From contig NZ_SSNH01000001.1 of NCBI RefSeq assembly GCF_005877005.1, forward strand, positions 558,001 through 622,000: a stretch of 64,000 nucleotides of DNA, in the 5' to 3' direction. The position numbers were made by a program, and so were the translations under genes. The stretch is from Sinomonas susongensis (lineage in GTDB: Bacteria > Actinomycetota > Actinomycetes > Actinomycetales > Micrococcaceae). This document shows positions 1 to 7,216 of this stretch, one piece after another. The notes beneath the pieces are model-generated. The model had not been told where the DNA came from. It was given only the letters and a program-made list of their open reading frames with translations, and ran no database searches. Within the stretch, counting starts at the first letter, position 1. Each line of letters begins with the position of its first letter.

Positions 1-11
1 GCAGGGGTCAT
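1..11 (-). CDS. First codons of a gene running off the window (hisN suspected)
   Basis: Only an ATG at 11-9 and two more codons (Met-Thr-Pro) are inside the window. The start is supported by a TAGCGT hexamer on the minus strand (24-19), 7 nt before the ATG, the leaderless pattern seen at other genes here. It lies directly downstream of rsgA on the same strand. In Streptomyces the sigR/aroA/rsgA neighbourhood carries hisN (histidinol-phosphate phosphatase), so hisN is a synteny-based guess. No domain can be read. Confidence 0.3.
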
Positions 12-60
12 GGGATCCACGCTATCGCCTCCGGTACCCGCCGGCTGGGAGGCTCCGGGC

Positions 61-1209
61 TCAGAGTGTGCCGAGCTCCTTGGCATCCGCTGCCTCGTCA
101 CGGGGGCTTGCCCCGAGCAGCCGGCGGAACGAGGCGAGCCGCGCAGCCCCCTGCGGACCGGCCTTTCCTTCCGCAACCCACTTGTCCAGCCCGCATTCGA
201 CGGCGTTCGCGTCGTGACGGCACCCGCGGGCGCATTCCTCGGCCCCGGGTTCGAGGTCGGGGAATGCATGGAGCATGCGATCGGGGTCGACCAGGGCGAG
301 CCCGAAGGAACGGATGCCGGGGGTGTCGATGATCCAGCTCCCGGGCGGAGCACCTTCGAGTCGGAGCGCCAGCGCGGACGACGACGTGTGCCGTCCCCGG
401 CCCGTGACAGCGTTGACTCCGCCCGTGGCACGACTCGCCCCCGTGAGTGCGTTGACCATCGTCGACTTGCCCACGCCCGAGTGGCCGAGCAGCACGGTCA
501 CCTTGCCGTCGAGTTCCTTGCGCAGCCGCGCGACGGCGTCGTCGTCCAGCCGGACGCCGCGCGCCTCGGGCTCGGTCCCGCCGTCCGAGCCGCCGCCGGG
601 TTCCGCGTCGCCGTCGCTGTCGGTCACCGGTTCTTCGGCCTCCTCGGCTGTGCGGCTCACGACGACGGAGAGCGGCAGGAGGTCGTAGTTCGCCAGCAGC
701 GGGGCCGGGTCCCTCAGATCAGCCTTCGTGACGAGGAGAAGGGGCTCGATCCCCGCGTCGTACGCCGCCACGAGGGCACGGTCGATGAACCCGGTGCGTG
801 GTTCGGGGTTGGCCGCTGCGACGACGATGACGAGCTGGTCCGCGTTGGCGACCACGACGCGCTCGATGGGGTCGTCGTCGTCCGCACTCCGCCTGAGGAC
901 CGTGCGGCGAGCCTCGACACGCACGAGGCGGGCCAGAGTGTCTGGGAGCCCAGACACATCCCCGACGAGCCCCACGAAGTCTCCGGGCACGACGGCGGTC
1001 CGGCGCAGTTCGCGCGCCCGCGCCGCAATGACGACCCGCTCGTCGGGCGTGTCCTCCGCGACGACTGCCGTGTACCGGCCCCGGTCCACCGTGATGATGC
1101 GGCCGATCACGGCGTCGTCGTGACTTGGCCGGTCCTTCGTCCGAGGGCGGCTTCCGCGCTTGTTGGGACGGATGCGGACGTCGCTCTCGTCCCATTCTCG
1201 GGCTGGCAT
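61..1209 (-). CDS. rsgA: Ribosome small subunit-dependent GTPase A
   Basis: A 382-residue circularly permuted GTPase that helps late maturation of the 30S subunit. An N-terminal OB-like domain is followed by the G4 motif TKAD, then the P-loop GHSGVGKST near residue 241 and the G3 motif DTPG. A C-terminal Cys/His cluster (C-ARG-CRH ... EC) is the zinc-binding part of the family. The G4-before-G1 order is diagnostic. An acidic Gly/Asp/Glu-rich insert of about 30 residues (roughly 187-220) separates G4 from the P-loop and is not part of the core fold. The ATG lies 4 nt after the aroA stop, so the gene is the distal member of a DoxX-aroA-rsgA operon. Confidence 0.95.
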   Translation of the reverse strand: MPAREWDESDVRIRPNKRGSRPRTKDRPSHDDAVIGRIITVDRGRYTAVVAEDTPDERVVIAARARELRRTAVVPGDFVGLVGDVSGLPDTLARLVRVEARRTVLRRSADDDDPIERVVVANADQLVIVVAAANPEPRTGFIDRALVAAYDAGIEPLLLVTKADLRDPAPLLANYDLLPLSVVVSRTAEEAEEPVTDSDGDAEPGGGSDGGTEPEARGVRLDDDAVARLRKELDGKVTVLLGHSGVGKSTMVNALTGASRATGGVNAVTGRGRHTSSSALALRLEGAPPGSWIIDTPGIRSFGLALVDPDRMLHAFPDLEPGAEECARGCRHDANAVECGLDKWVAEGKAGPQGAARLASFRRLLGASPRDEAADAKELGTL

Positions 1210-1213
1210 GGAA

Positions 1214-2584
1214 CTACGGAGCCTTCACCGTCTCGTCGGGGGCCGGAGCGTCGCCGGAAGGCTCCCACTCCGCGCTGTCGCCGAGCATGCGGGCCCACAT
1301 CTGCGGGAATTCGGGGATCGTCTTGGAAGTCGTCCCGATGTCCTCGACCTCGACCCCTGGGACGGCGAGACCCCAGACGGCCCCCGCGGTCGCCATGCGG
1401 TGATCCGCGTAGGTCCGCACGACGCCGCCGTGAAGCCGGGCCGGCCGGATGACGAGGCCATCGGCCGTCTCCTCGGCGTCCCCACCGAGCCGAGTGATCT
1501 CCGCGACCAGGGCGGCTAGACGGTCCGTCTCGTGCCCGCGGAGATGGGCGATGCCCGTGAGCCGGGACGGCGTCTCGGCGAGCGCGCAGAGGGCCGCGAC
1601 GGTCGGCGCGAGCTCGCTCGTGTCCGCGAGTTCGGCTCCCGTGATGCGCTGGCCCCCGCGCACGGTGAGCGTGCCGCCGTCGAGCGTTGCGTCTGCACCG
1701 AGCCGCGGGAGGATCTCGCGCCATGCATCGCCGACCTGAGTCGTGTGCTCGGGCCAATTGGGGATGCGGACCGTCCCCCGGGTGGCGAGCGCAGCCGCGA
1801 GGAACGGCCCCGCGTTCGAGAGGTCCTGCTCGATGCGGACGTCGAAGGCGCGAATCGCACCGGGCTTGACGATCCAGTGATTCGGTTCGGAGTCGTCGAC
1901 CTCGACGCCGACCCCCCGGAGGACATCGACCGTCATGGCAATGTGGTCGAGACTCGGCACTGGCCTGCCGAGGTGCTCGAGGTGGAGCCCCTTGTCGAAG
2001 CGGGCGCCAGCAAGCAGGAGAGCCGAGACGAACTGGCTGGAACCGCTCGCATCGACCACGACGTGCCCGCCCGGTACGGAACCAGTGCCGTGCACGGTGA
2101 ACGGGAGCGAAGCCGGGCGTCCGCCGCCGCGCGACGAGACTGGGACACCGAGTCCCTCGAGGGCGTCGATGACCGCACCCATGGGCCGAACGCGCGCGTG
2201 GGCGTCGCCGTCGAACGCGATCTCGCCACGGCTCAGCGCGGCCAGCGGCGGCACGAAGCGCATCACGGTCCCGGCAAGCCCGCAGTCCACCGCGACCTCG
2301 CCGAGGTCGCTCATGGAGTCGCGGGGGATCGGGGTGACCTCCAGGTCAGGCCCGAACTCGCCGTCGCCCGCGACTTCGGTGACGGTCGCGCCGAGAGTGC
2401 GCAGTGCATCGACCATGAGGGCCGAGTCACGGGAGTGCAGCGGAGCGCGGAGCCGGCTCGTGCCCTCCGCGAGGGCCGCGAGGACCAGATACCGGTTGGT
2501 GAGTGACTTCGAGCCCGGAACCGTCACGGTCGCGTCGACCGGCCGGCGCGCATAGGGCGCCGGCCAGGGAGCGGAAGCGCTCAC
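1214..2584 (-). CDS. aroA: 3-phosphoshikimate 1-carboxyvinyltransferase (EPSP synthase)
   Basis: A 456-residue enzyme of the shikimate pathway that joins PEP to shikimate-3-phosphate. PGSKSLTNR near the N terminus is the substrate-binding signature and the two-domain fold is full length. The loop around [10 protein letters not shown] differs from the enterobacterial LGNAGTAMRP glyphosate-site loop, as is common in actinobacteria. The reading frame stays open far upstream. I chose the GTG at 2584-2582 because it overlaps the TGA of the upstream DoxX gene (GTGA), giving translational coupling, and because it places the family's N terminus correctly. Confidence 0.95.
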   Translation of the reverse strand: MSASAPWPAPYARRPVDATVTVPGSKSLTNRYLVLAALAEGTSRLRAPLHSRDSALMVDALRTLGATVTEVAGDGEFGPDLEVTPIPRDSMSDLGEVAVDCGLAGTVMRFVPPLAALSRGEIAFDGDAHARVRPMGAVIDALEGLGVPVSSRGGGRPASLPFTVHGTGSVPGGHVVVDASGSSQFVSALLLAGARFDKGLHLEHLGRPVPSLDHIAMTVDVLRGVGVEVDDSEPNHWIVKPGAIRAFDVRIEQDLSNAGPFLAAALATRGTVRIPNWPEHTTQVGDAWREILPRLGADATLDGGTLTVRGGQRITGAELADTSELAPTVAALCALAETPSRLTGIAHLRGHETDRLAALVAEITRLGGDAEETADGLVIRPARLHGGVVRTYADHRMATAGAVWGLAVPGVEVEDIGTTSKTIPEFPQMWARMLGDSAEWEPSGDAPAPDETVKAP

Positions 2585-3291
2585 GCGAAACTGCCGGCGG
2601 AAAGCTGGTGTGCCGCCGACTTGGCGGCCTTGGCCGCGTCCTCCTTCGCCGCGAGTGCAGCCTTGAGGGCTTCCTCGCGCGCGCTCTTTGCCGCCTTGAG
2701 GGCGTCGGCCTTCACATGCTGGGCCCTCTTGGCAGCCTCCTTCGCGGCCTTCGCCGCGTCGGCGCGCATCGCCTTCGTTGTGCGGGCGGCATCGGAGCTC
2801 ACGGAGCGTGCGGCCTTCGTGGCGTCTGCGCGCATGCCCTTCGTGGTCTTGGCGGCGTCCGCGGCCAGGTGCTGGGCGCGCCACGCGAGGCTCGGGTTCC
2901 CGGCGGTGTCCACCGAGGCCAGCAGGACGCCGCCCACGAGCGAGATGTTGCGCAGGAGCCGGCCGCGGCGGGCAGAGCGCAGCTCCTGAGAGCCGATGTC
3001 CGCAGTCCGCCACTCGACAAAGGTGTTCAGAGCGCTCGTCAGGGCGAGCACCGAGGCTGAGAGCCGCGGCGCCCTGCCGAACGCGAACAGGACGCCCGCG
3101 CCCAGCTGGCTCGCGCCCACAGCCCGGGCAAGGGTCTTCTCGTCCACGCGCACGGGAAGCGCGTCTGCGGCCCGGCGCAGTACCGGCGAGAGCTGCTCGG
3201 CTGTCTCGTCCGCGTTCTTGAGCTTGTCCACGCCCGCAACGATGAACGAGGACGCGAGCAGGGGTCGAGCGAGGAAACGAACTACCGACAT
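2581..3291 (-). CDS. DoxX family membrane protein with a Lys/Ala-rich tail
   Basis: A 236-residue protein. The first ~130 residues form a DoxX-like four-helix membrane domain ([12 protein letters not shown]..., [22 protein letters not shown]). The last ~85 residues are an Ala/Lys-rich heptad-like tail ([20 protein letters not shown] type), resembling histone H1-like or coiled-coil segments and absent from typical DoxX proteins. The ATG at 3291 follows a strong AGGAGG Shine-Dalgarno. The gene heads the leftward aroA-rsgA operon and is divergent from the sigma factor. DoxX proteins are linked to redox or thiol stress in mycobacteria, which fits the neighbour, but its function here is inferred only. 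Confidence 0.75.
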   Translation of the reverse strand: MSVVRFLARPLLASSFIVAGVDKLKNADETAEQLSPVLRRAADALPVRVDEKTLARAVGASQLGAGVLFAFGRAPRLSASVLALTSALNTFVEWRTADIGSQELRSARRGRLLRNISLVGGVLLASVDTAGNPSLAWRAQHLAADAAKTTKGMRADATKAARSVSSDAARTTKAMRADAAKAAKEAAKRAQHVKADALKAAKSAREEALKAALAAKEDAAKAAKSAAHQLSAGSFA

Positions 3292-3356
3292 GGGGCCTCC
3301 TACGTGGATTTCCGTGGCTAGATAGGCTTTCCAGCTGCTCCAGTCTTGCACTTTCA

Positions 3357-3383
3357 GGGAATATTTTCCCTTTACCCAGAGTT
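3357..3383 (+). promoter_or_regulatory. SigR/SigH-type promoter of the sigma factor gene
   Basis: GGGAAT at 3357-3362 and GTT at 3381-3383 are separated by exactly 18 nt. This matches the GGGAAT-N18/19-GTT consensus of actinobacterial thiol-stress sigma factors. Its position upstream of the sigma gene predicts positive autoregulation. Confidence 0.8.
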
Positions 3384-3424
3384 GCCGCCTTTGTCCGAGC
3401 ACACCAACTGGAGAAGGAGAGCCC

Positions 3425-4162
3425 GTGCTGGTCTTGGACCGCCCGCGTCCCGCCCCGCCAGTAGACTGGACCGCAATGAGCACCGTCGATTCCATCGAGC
3501 CCGACGAGCCTGCGGAGCGTACTACCGCTGGCCAGGGTGGCGAGGAAACCCCCGAAGAGCGGCGTGAGCGCTTCGAGCGCGACGCCATGCAGTACGTCGA
3601 TCAGCTGTACTCTGCGGCCATGCGGATGGCGCGCAACCAAGCCGACGCCGAGGACTTGGTCCAGGAGGCGTACGCGAAGGCGTTCGCGGCGTTCCATCAG
3701 TACAAGCCCGGCACCAACCTCAAGGCCTGGCTCTACAGGATCCTGACGAACACGTACATCAACCTCTACCGCAAGCGCCAGCGTGAACCCCAGCAGGCCC
3801 AGACGGACAACGTCGAGGACTGGCAGCTCGCGCGCGCGGAGTCCCATTCGTCGACCGGTCTCCGGTCGGCGGAGGCGGAGGCGCTCGACCACCTGCCGGA
3901 CTCGGACGTCAAGGATGCGCTCCAGTCCATTCCGGAGGAGTTCCGGCTTGCGGTGTACTTCGCGGACGTCGAGGGCTTCGCCTACAAGGAGATCTCGGAC
4001 ATCATGGGCACGCCGATCGGCACTGTCATGTCGCGGCTTCACCGGGGAAGGAAGCTCCTCCGTGACCGGCTCGCGGACTATGCTGCCGACCGAGGGTTTG
4101 CCGGCGCCCGGGCGGCAGCGGGAATGGTCTCGGACTCGAGCAAGCAGGAGAAGGAACAATGA
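3425..4162 (+). CDS. sigH: ECF sigma factor of the SigR/SigH thiol-stress type
   Basis: 245 residues from the GTG at 3425, or 228 from the ATG at 3476. Region 2 is clear ([21 protein letters not shown] ... [19 protein letters not shown]), and region 4 ends in [26 protein letters not shown]. The length and the RsrA-like partner next door identify a SigR/SigH group member. These direct thioredoxin and mycothiol genes under disulfide stress. The GTG has a good SD (GAAGGAGA). The ATG has no SD but follows TAGACT by 8 nt, so it may start a near-leaderless transcript. Two isoforms are therefore plausible, as known for Streptomyces SigR. The TGA overlaps the ATG of the anti-sigma gene (ATGA). Confidence 0.92.
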   Translation: MLVLDRPRPAPPVDWTAMSTVDSIEPDEPAERTTAGQGGEETPEERRERFERDAMQYVDQLYSAAMRMARNQADAEDLVQEAYAKAFAAFHQYKPGTNLKAWLYRILTNTYINLYRKRQREPQQAQTDNVEDWQLARAESHSSTGLRSAEAEALDHLPDSDVKDALQSIPEEFRLAVYFADVEGFAYKEISDIMGTPIGTVMSRLHRGRKLLRDRLADYAADRGFAGARAAAGMVSDSSKQEKEQ

Positions 4163-4425
4163 GCAACTGTCAGGGACTCGGAGACTGCGACGAAGCGCGG
4201 CTCGAACGCCTCTACGAATACCTTGACGGCGCCCTCCCGGCGGCCGACGTCGCGGAAATCCGCGCTCACCTCGAGGGCTGCCCGGAGTGCCGCGAGGAGC
4301 ACAATCTCGAGTGCATGATCCGCAGCGCGATGAAGCGAAGCTGCGCCGAGCAGGCTCCCGCCACGCTCAAGGCGAGCATTCTCGAGAAGATCCATTCCGT
4401 GCGAGCCGAGGCCGTCGAGATCTGA
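4159..4425 (+). CDS. rsrA: RsrA-like zinc-binding anti-sigma factor (ZAS)
   Basis: An 88-residue cytoplasmic anti-sigma factor. The ZAS motif is H37-x3-C41-x2-C44 (HLEGCPEC). An upstream Cys10 corresponds to the residue that forms the redox-switch disulfide in RsrA. In the family, oxidation expels zinc and releases the sigma factor. The start overlaps the sigma stop, so the two proteins are made in a coupled ratio. A 14-bp terminator hairpin follows within 50 nt of the stop, closing the two-gene operon. Confidence 0.9.
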   Translation: MSNCQGLGDCDEARLERLYEYLDGALPAADVAEIRAHLEGCPECREEHNLECMIRSAMKRSCAEQAPATLKASILEKIHSVRAEAVEI

Positions 4426-4473
4426 GGATCACGTCCAAAGGCTCACGACGCAGAAACAGCAGAACACGCAGAA

Positions 4474-4505
4474 AAAGGGCCCGGAGCACATGCTCCGGGC
4501 CCTTT
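4474..4505. terminator. Bidirectional rho-independent terminator
   Basis: A 14-bp perfect stem (AAAGGGCCCGGAGC, 4474-4487; complementary arm 4492-4505) with an ACAT loop. The A/T ends make it usable from both sides. It lies between the convergent rsrA and bL37 genes. Confidence 0.9.
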
Positions 4506-4543
4506 CCGCACCACGGCGCCCTCAAAGGCGTCCTGGGGGTTGC

Positions 4544-4618
4544 TCAGGCGTTGGGGCGCTTCCCGTGGTTTGCGCCGCCCTTCTTGCGGTCACGGCGCTT
4601 GCGTGCACGCTTGCTCAT
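4544..4618 (-). CDS. 50S ribosomal protein bL37 (24 residues)
   Basis: A very short, extremely basic protein: it begins MSKRARKRRDRKKGG and ends NHGKRPNA. This pattern matches the actinobacterial ribosomal protein bL37, first seen in mycobacterial 70S structures. The ATG at 4618 is preceded by a textbook SD (GGAAGGAGG, spacing 6). It stands alone between the terminator at 4474-4505 and the PadR gene. It is easily missed because of its length. Confidence 0.85.
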   Translation of the reverse strand: MSKRARKRRDRKKGGANHGKRPNA

Positions 4619-4722
4619 AGGTGGCCTCCTTCCGAATCATTGATATGTGGCCCCGAGGCCCCCAATATCCTCCCATAGACGGGCGGAGGTACCTAAACGG
4701 CAGTTCTGAGACCGCCGCCTGG

Positions 4723-5442
4723 TCACCCTCGAAGCGAGTTCCTGACCGCAATGCGGGCTTGGTCGAGGACGGTCCGGAGCGTTTCGAGAGTCACGTCGGT
4801 GACCGGCTCGCGGGCGGCGTGGCTCCGGAGCTCGACCCGGACGTCGTCACGGAACGCCTGGACGATCATCTCCGCTTCCTTGAGCCGCCCCTGGCTCTCG
4901 CCGGTGAACCGTTCCGGGGAGGGCCGGGCTGTGATGCCACGGCCTGCCTCCGCCGGTGTGCCGGGTGTCCCCGAGGCGCCGTCCGCGGCTGTCCGATCCG
5001 CCGTCGCCCGTGCCTCGCCGCGGCCATCCCGCGCTGTTTCCTTCGCTCGGAGACGAGCGGACTCGGCGCTTGCCGCAAGGTCGGCGCGCAGGCCCCGCAT
5101 GCTCGCGCGGAGCTCGTCCCGCAGCGTGTCCGCGAGGCGTCGGACCGACGCGCTGATGTCCTGCTCGACGTCGGCGAGCTCGTCGCGGCGCGCATCGAGT
5201 TCGGCACGGCCGGCGTCCGTGATGCGGTAGACGCTCCGCCGGCCCTCCGACTCGGCCGCAACGAGCCCTTCCTCCTGGAGCTTGGCGAGGCGCGGGTACA
5301 CGGTTCCGGGGCTGGGCGCATACGTGCCGCCGAACCGGTCGCTGAGTGCCTTGATGAGTTCGTAGCCGTGCCTGGGCCCATCCTCGAGGAGCGCGAGCAG
5401 ATAGAGCCGGAGCGCGCCGTGCGCAAAGACTGGTGGCGTCAC
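4723..5442 (-). CDS. PadR family transcriptional regulator
   Basis: 239 residues. The N-terminal winged helix (ALRLYLLALLEDGPRHGYELIKALSDRFGG, with SPGTVYPRLAKLQEEGLV) is the PadR signature. The region after residue ~85 is unusually long: a helical segment, a Gly/Thr/Ala-rich linker, then a conserved-looking C-terminal helix bundle. The GTG start overlaps the TGA of the upstream DUF4097 gene (GTGA). The two are therefore one translationally coupled unit, and the regulator probably controls its own operon. Confidence 0.9.
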   Translation of the reverse strand: MTPPVFAHGALRLYLLALLEDGPRHGYELIKALSDRFGGTYAPSPGTVYPRLAKLQEEGLVAAESEGRRSVYRITDAGRAELDARRDELADVEQDISASVRRLADTLRDELRASMRGLRADLAASAESARLRAKETARDGRGEARATADRTAADGASGTPGTPAEAGRGITARPSPERFTGESQGRLKEAEMIVQAFRDDVRVELRSHAAREPVTDVTLETLRTVLDQARIAVRNSLRG

Positions 5443-6296
5443 TCGGTGCCTCGCCCGGAGTCGTGGCCCTCGGCCGCCTCCGGAGTGGAGACGCGGTCGG
5501 CGGCATGCACCACGGAGACGTCTCCGGAGACCGTGTTGGTCCGCAGGAGCATGAGCTGGAGGTCGTTGCCGAGGATCGTCTCGAGCTTGCCCTTGAACGA
5601 GGTGAAGCGGGAGTCGCCCACGAGGACCCGGCCCGAGACGGTCGTGGCGGCGAGGTCCACGCCGACGTCGCGGGGGAGGCGGATCGTGACGTCGCCGCTC
5701 ACCGTGCTCACGCCCAGCGAACGGCAGTAGCCCTCGGTGTCGAAGACGAGGTCTCCGGAGACCGACTTGGCCCGGACGTCCCTGAGGCGGCCAGAGGCCG
5801 TGATTTCGCCCGAGACCGTGTTGGCCGTCAGGATCCCCTCGTGATTCCTTGCGATGACGTCGCCGCTCACGGTGTTCAGGTAGAGCTCGCCTTCCGTTCC
5901 GTCGCCGAGGACGGACCCGGAGACGGTGTTGAGCCTCGTGATGGGCCCGGTGCCCGAGACGAGTCCATCACCCCCTACCGTGCCGATCTCGACAGGAGTG
6001 CCGGGCGGGACCGCGATCGAGATGACGGTCCGGTTCTCACTCGTCCCTGACACCGTCCCCATGAGGTTCTTGAACCAGCCCTCGAAGCCGTGCAGCTGGT
6101 GCCGTACCTCCAGGCGTCCCTCATGGAGGCTCACAGCGACGGGATCGCCGTGGACCTCGCTCACTTCGACCACTGCCTCTTCGGATTCGTGGACGATGAC
6201 ATCGAGGCGGCCGCCGACAATCCCGGCGCGCAATGAACGCACGCCGTCAATGGTGATGGTCTGCGGGTCCGTGATGCTCCAGTTCTCCTCCGACAT
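5439..6296 (-). CDS. DUF4097 family beta-strand repeat protein
   Basis: 285 residues built from repeats around N/S-T-V-S-G-D (RLNTVSGSVLGD, YLNTVSGDVIAR, TANTVSGEITAS, GVSTVSGDVTIR and others). This is the right-handed beta-solenoid of the DUF4097/DUF4098 family. No signal peptide or TM segment is seen, so it is probably cytoplasmic or membrane-associated through partners. Such proteins often sit with PadR-type regulators, as here. The molecular function is unknown. ATG at 6296. Confidence 0.85.
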   Translation of the reverse strand: MSEENWSITDPQTITIDGVRSLRAGIVGGRLDVIVHESEEAVVEVSEVHGDPVAVSLHEGRLEVRHQLHGFEGWFKNLMGTVSGTSENRTVISIAVPPGTPVEIGTVGGDGLVSGTGPITRLNTVSGSVLGDGTEGELYLNTVSGDVIARNHEGILTANTVSGEITASGRLRDVRAKSVSGDLVFDTEGYCRSLGVSTVSGDVTIRLPRDVGVDLAATTVSGRVLVGDSRFTSFKGKLETILGNDLQLMLLRTNTVSGDVSVVHAADRVSTPEAAEGHDSGRGTE

Positions 6297-6354
6297 TTCC
6301 CCTCCTCGCCGGGCTAGGTGCTCACGCCCGGAAACGCGTTATAACTCGACTTGA

Positions 6355-6374
6355 ACTAAAGATATATCGCGTTT
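6355..6374. promoter_or_regulatory. Candidate operator/promoter of the DUF4097-padR operon
   Basis: GATATATC (6361-6368) is a perfect palindrome in an AT-rich island about 60 nt upstream of the DUF4097 start. PadR-like repressors commonly bind ATAT-rich dyads near their own promoter, so autoregulation is plausible. No experiment supports it. Confidence 0.35.
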
Positions 6375-6435
6375 CTCGGGGCGGCAAGCCCCCGAGCAGG
6401 GAAGCGCGCGTGCCGCAAGCCCTGGGGGCCAGTCC

Positions 6436-7038
6436 CTACTGCGGCTGGGAGAGGCGCAGCCAGGGGAACCAGCCCCGGTGGAGCACGAGCCATGCGATGA
6501 GCCCGTAGCCTGCCTGGCCCGGGGCGCCCGCGTTCCCGGCGAGGTCGCCGCGCCACTGCTCATGGTTCAGGAGGGGCGAGAACGTGTCCACGTAGTAGTG
6601 CTTGCGCCGGGTGGTGACATCGGCGAAAGCAGTGTTGAGCTCCGCGAGCCGCCGATTCTGCGCAGGGTCCAGCGTCGGGGGAGGGCCGACGACGAACACC
6701 TCCGCGCTGTTCTGGGCGGCACTGTCCAGGATGTTGGCGACGTTGAGGCGGCTGCGGGCGGGGGAGATGCCGAACTCGATGTCGCGGCCGGAGAGGCCGA
6801 TCACGAGCCGATTCTCAAAGCCGTTCCCGAAGCGGCGCTGCGCCTCGTCCAGCCAGCGCGCCGAGAGCGTCTCCGTCCCCTCTTCCGGGGCGGCGAGGAC
6901 GTAGCTCTCGAGAGTGAGCTCATCCCGCGGCGTTCGCGCGAGCACCCGGCCCAGCCAGCCAAGCGCCCGGGGATCCCCGTTGCCCGCCAGCAGCTCGTCG
7001 CCGATCGCCGCGAGGCGAACCTTCCTCTCGTGCGCCAT
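6436..7038 (-). CDS. SGNH/GDSL-type hydrolase
   Basis: 200 residues from the ATG at 7038 (SD GGGAGGG). The N terminus RLAAIGDELLAGNGDPRALGW is block I of the SGNH fold, with GD-E-L in place of the usual GDS-L. GLSGRDIEFG and VVGPPP (blocks II/III) follow. VDTFSPLLNHEQW and GDLAGNAGAPGQAGYGLIAW hold the expected Asp/His region, although the block V His is not obvious. The Glu at the nucleophile position is notable and may mean altered or lost esterase activity. No signal peptide is seen. The gene is monocistronic. Confidence 0.7.
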   Translation of the reverse strand: MAHERKVRLAAIGDELLAGNGDPRALGWLGRVLARTPRDELTLESYVLAAPEEGTETLSARWLDEAQRRFGNGFENRLVIGLSGRDIEFGISPARSRLNVANILDSAAQNSAEVFVVGPPPTLDPAQNRRLAELNTAFADVTTRRKHYYVDTFSPLLNHEQWRGDLAGNAGAPGQAGYGLIAWLVLHRGWFPWLRLSQPQ

Positions 7039-7143
7039 GCGCCCTCCCAGTGAACCGCCCCTGCCGCACATGAGCGCGGCTCCTTCGGCTCCCGAGTCTA
7101 GCGAACGGACGGGGCACAACCGGGGACGCCGTGCGCGGGGATG

Positions 7144-7192
7144 GACGACGGCGGCCCGCACCTTCGCGGGGAAGGTGCGGGCCGCCGTCGTC
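7144..7192 (-). terminator. Long hairpin terminator downstream of kgd
   Basis: Two perfectly complementary 22-nt arms (7144-7165 and 7171-7192) with a 5-nt loop GCGGG, starting 24 nt beyond the kgd stop. There is no U-tract, as is common in high-GC actinobacteria. Confidence 0.85.
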
Positions 7193-7216
7193 AGGGGTTT
7201 CCCTTGCTACCGCCGA

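Noticed and set aside
3347-3370. A second, leftward SigR/SigH promoter for DoxX, since GGGAATATTTTCCC is nearly palindromic.
   Set aside because: No GTT lies 18 or 19 nt beyond the minus-strand GGGAAA.
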